Below are positions 63,892 to 64,000 of a stretch of 64,000 nucleotides of DNA, piece after piece; position 1 is the stretch's first letter, and each line of letters begins with the position of its first letter. The stretch is from Cryobacterium sp. Y57 (GTDB lineage: Bacteria > Actinomycetota > Actinomycetes > Actinomycetales > Microbacteriaceae). The translations under genes were made by a program, and so were the position numbers. The stretch lies in assembly GCF_002929505.1 (NCBI RefSeq), contig NZ_PJJL01000070.1:205377-269376 (forward strand). Reading direction: 5' to 3'. Under the pieces are notes generated by a model. It was given only the letters and a program-made list of their open reading frames with translations. It searched no databases and was not told the origin of the DNA.

Positions 63892-64000
63892 GATGGCCGA
63901 ATGCGAGGCGGCGCGCGAAACTGACCTGCCGCGGATATCTCGGACAGCGGGCCCTCTTAAAATGAGGGATCACTGAAAGTAGAGATCAGCATGACCGCAG

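Larger units (their letters stand above)
43709..64000 (+). mobile_element. tRNA-Gln-anchored integrative element carrying a catabolic module (right end outside the window)
   Basis: Signs: tRNA-Gln at the left edge, adjacent xis and tyrosine integrase genes, conjugative-element genes ssb and DUF4913 (46821-47790) and a TraG-like coupling ATPase (62479-63891), many decayed stretches, and a second integrase fragment (62343-62425). The catabolic genes at 48130-62051 split the conjugation genes. I could not find a second copy of the tRNA-Gln 3' end in the window, so the right border is either beyond 64000 or lost. Confidence 0.75.

Noticed and set aside
43773..64000. Second copy of the tRNA-Gln 3' end as right attachment site
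   Set aside because: No repeat of the TTCGAGTCCAGGTACCCCA end was found by eye up to 64000.

Overview
The window looks like chromosome of a high-GC actinobacterium, most likely a member of the Microbacteriaceae (Cryobacterium-like). Evidence: strongly GC-biased codons, frequent GTG/TTG starts, an actinobacterial-type OtsA-OtsB fusion, DUF6458 and DUF4913 proteins, and the order ilvD-ilvB-ilvN-ilvC ... serA ... leuB-ilvE-gltX. The genus call is inference; no rRNA is present.

Layout. (1) 1-1387: the right-hand end of an integrated element (small phage-like genes, hairpin terminators), closed by a tRNA 3'-end fragment that looks like an attachment-site remnant. (2) 1388-6719: two secreted lipoproteins, a decayed duplicate of one of them, a 58-bp MITE-like palindrome, a tiny membrane protein and a TerC-family metal exporter. 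(3) 6966-12920: two crotonases (hydroxyisobutyryl-CoA hydrolase and enoyl-CoA hydratase), then a CitA/CitB-type two-component system divergent from a DctA-type dicarboxylate importer. (4) 13260-16551: glycine-betaine ABC importer (ATPase, permease, binding lipoprotein). (5) 16625-20232: a DUF1801 protein, an FKBP-type prolyl isomerase lipoprotein and the biotin ECF importer bioY-bioM-bioN. (6) 20319-25355: a GH15 glucan/trehalose hydrolase and a fused trehalose-6-P synthase/phosphatase. (7) 25387-43605: core amino-acid biosynthesis (ilvD, ilvB, ilvN, ilvC, serA, leuB, ilvE) and gltX. Interspersed are membrane proteins, a non-canonical Nramp homologue, a TetR/MFS efflux pair with a clear operator, and a fumarylacetoacetase-family protein that has lost its catalytic residues.

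(8) 43709-64000 is an accessory island starting exactly at a tRNA-Gln(CTG) gene: excisionase, intact tyrosine integrase, poorly conserved sequence, then conjugative-element genes (ssb, DUF4913) and, at the far right, a TraG/VirD4-like coupling ATPase. A catabolic block (48130-62051) sits between these conjugation genes: crotonase, hotdog thioesterase, acyl-CoA dehydrogenase, a six-gene minus-strand operon (CoA-transferase A and B, dienoyl-CoA-reductase-like SDR, thiolase, enoyl-CoA hydratase, hydroxyacyl-CoA dehydrogenase), a LysR regulator, a TAXI-type TRAP importer (binding protein plus fused permease) and a MaoC hydratase. It reads as a complete uptake, CoA-activation and beta-oxidation route for an unidentified organic acid, apparently governed by the single LysR protein: a near-identical 16-bp motif lies upstream of the 48130 operon and of the TRAP operon, and its core recurs in the lysR/CoA-transferase intergenic region. 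A frameshifted fragment of a second integrase lies between this block and the coupling gene.

The best candidate for something undescribed is this mobile, LysR-controlled acid-degradation module. Other points of interest are the FAH pseudoenzyme, two genes whose conserved N-termini can only start at a rare codon (otsA at ATT, the DUF1801 gene at CTG), the MITE, and the fossil duplicate of the lipoprotein gene. All functional names rest on motif recognition by eye; no database search was run.
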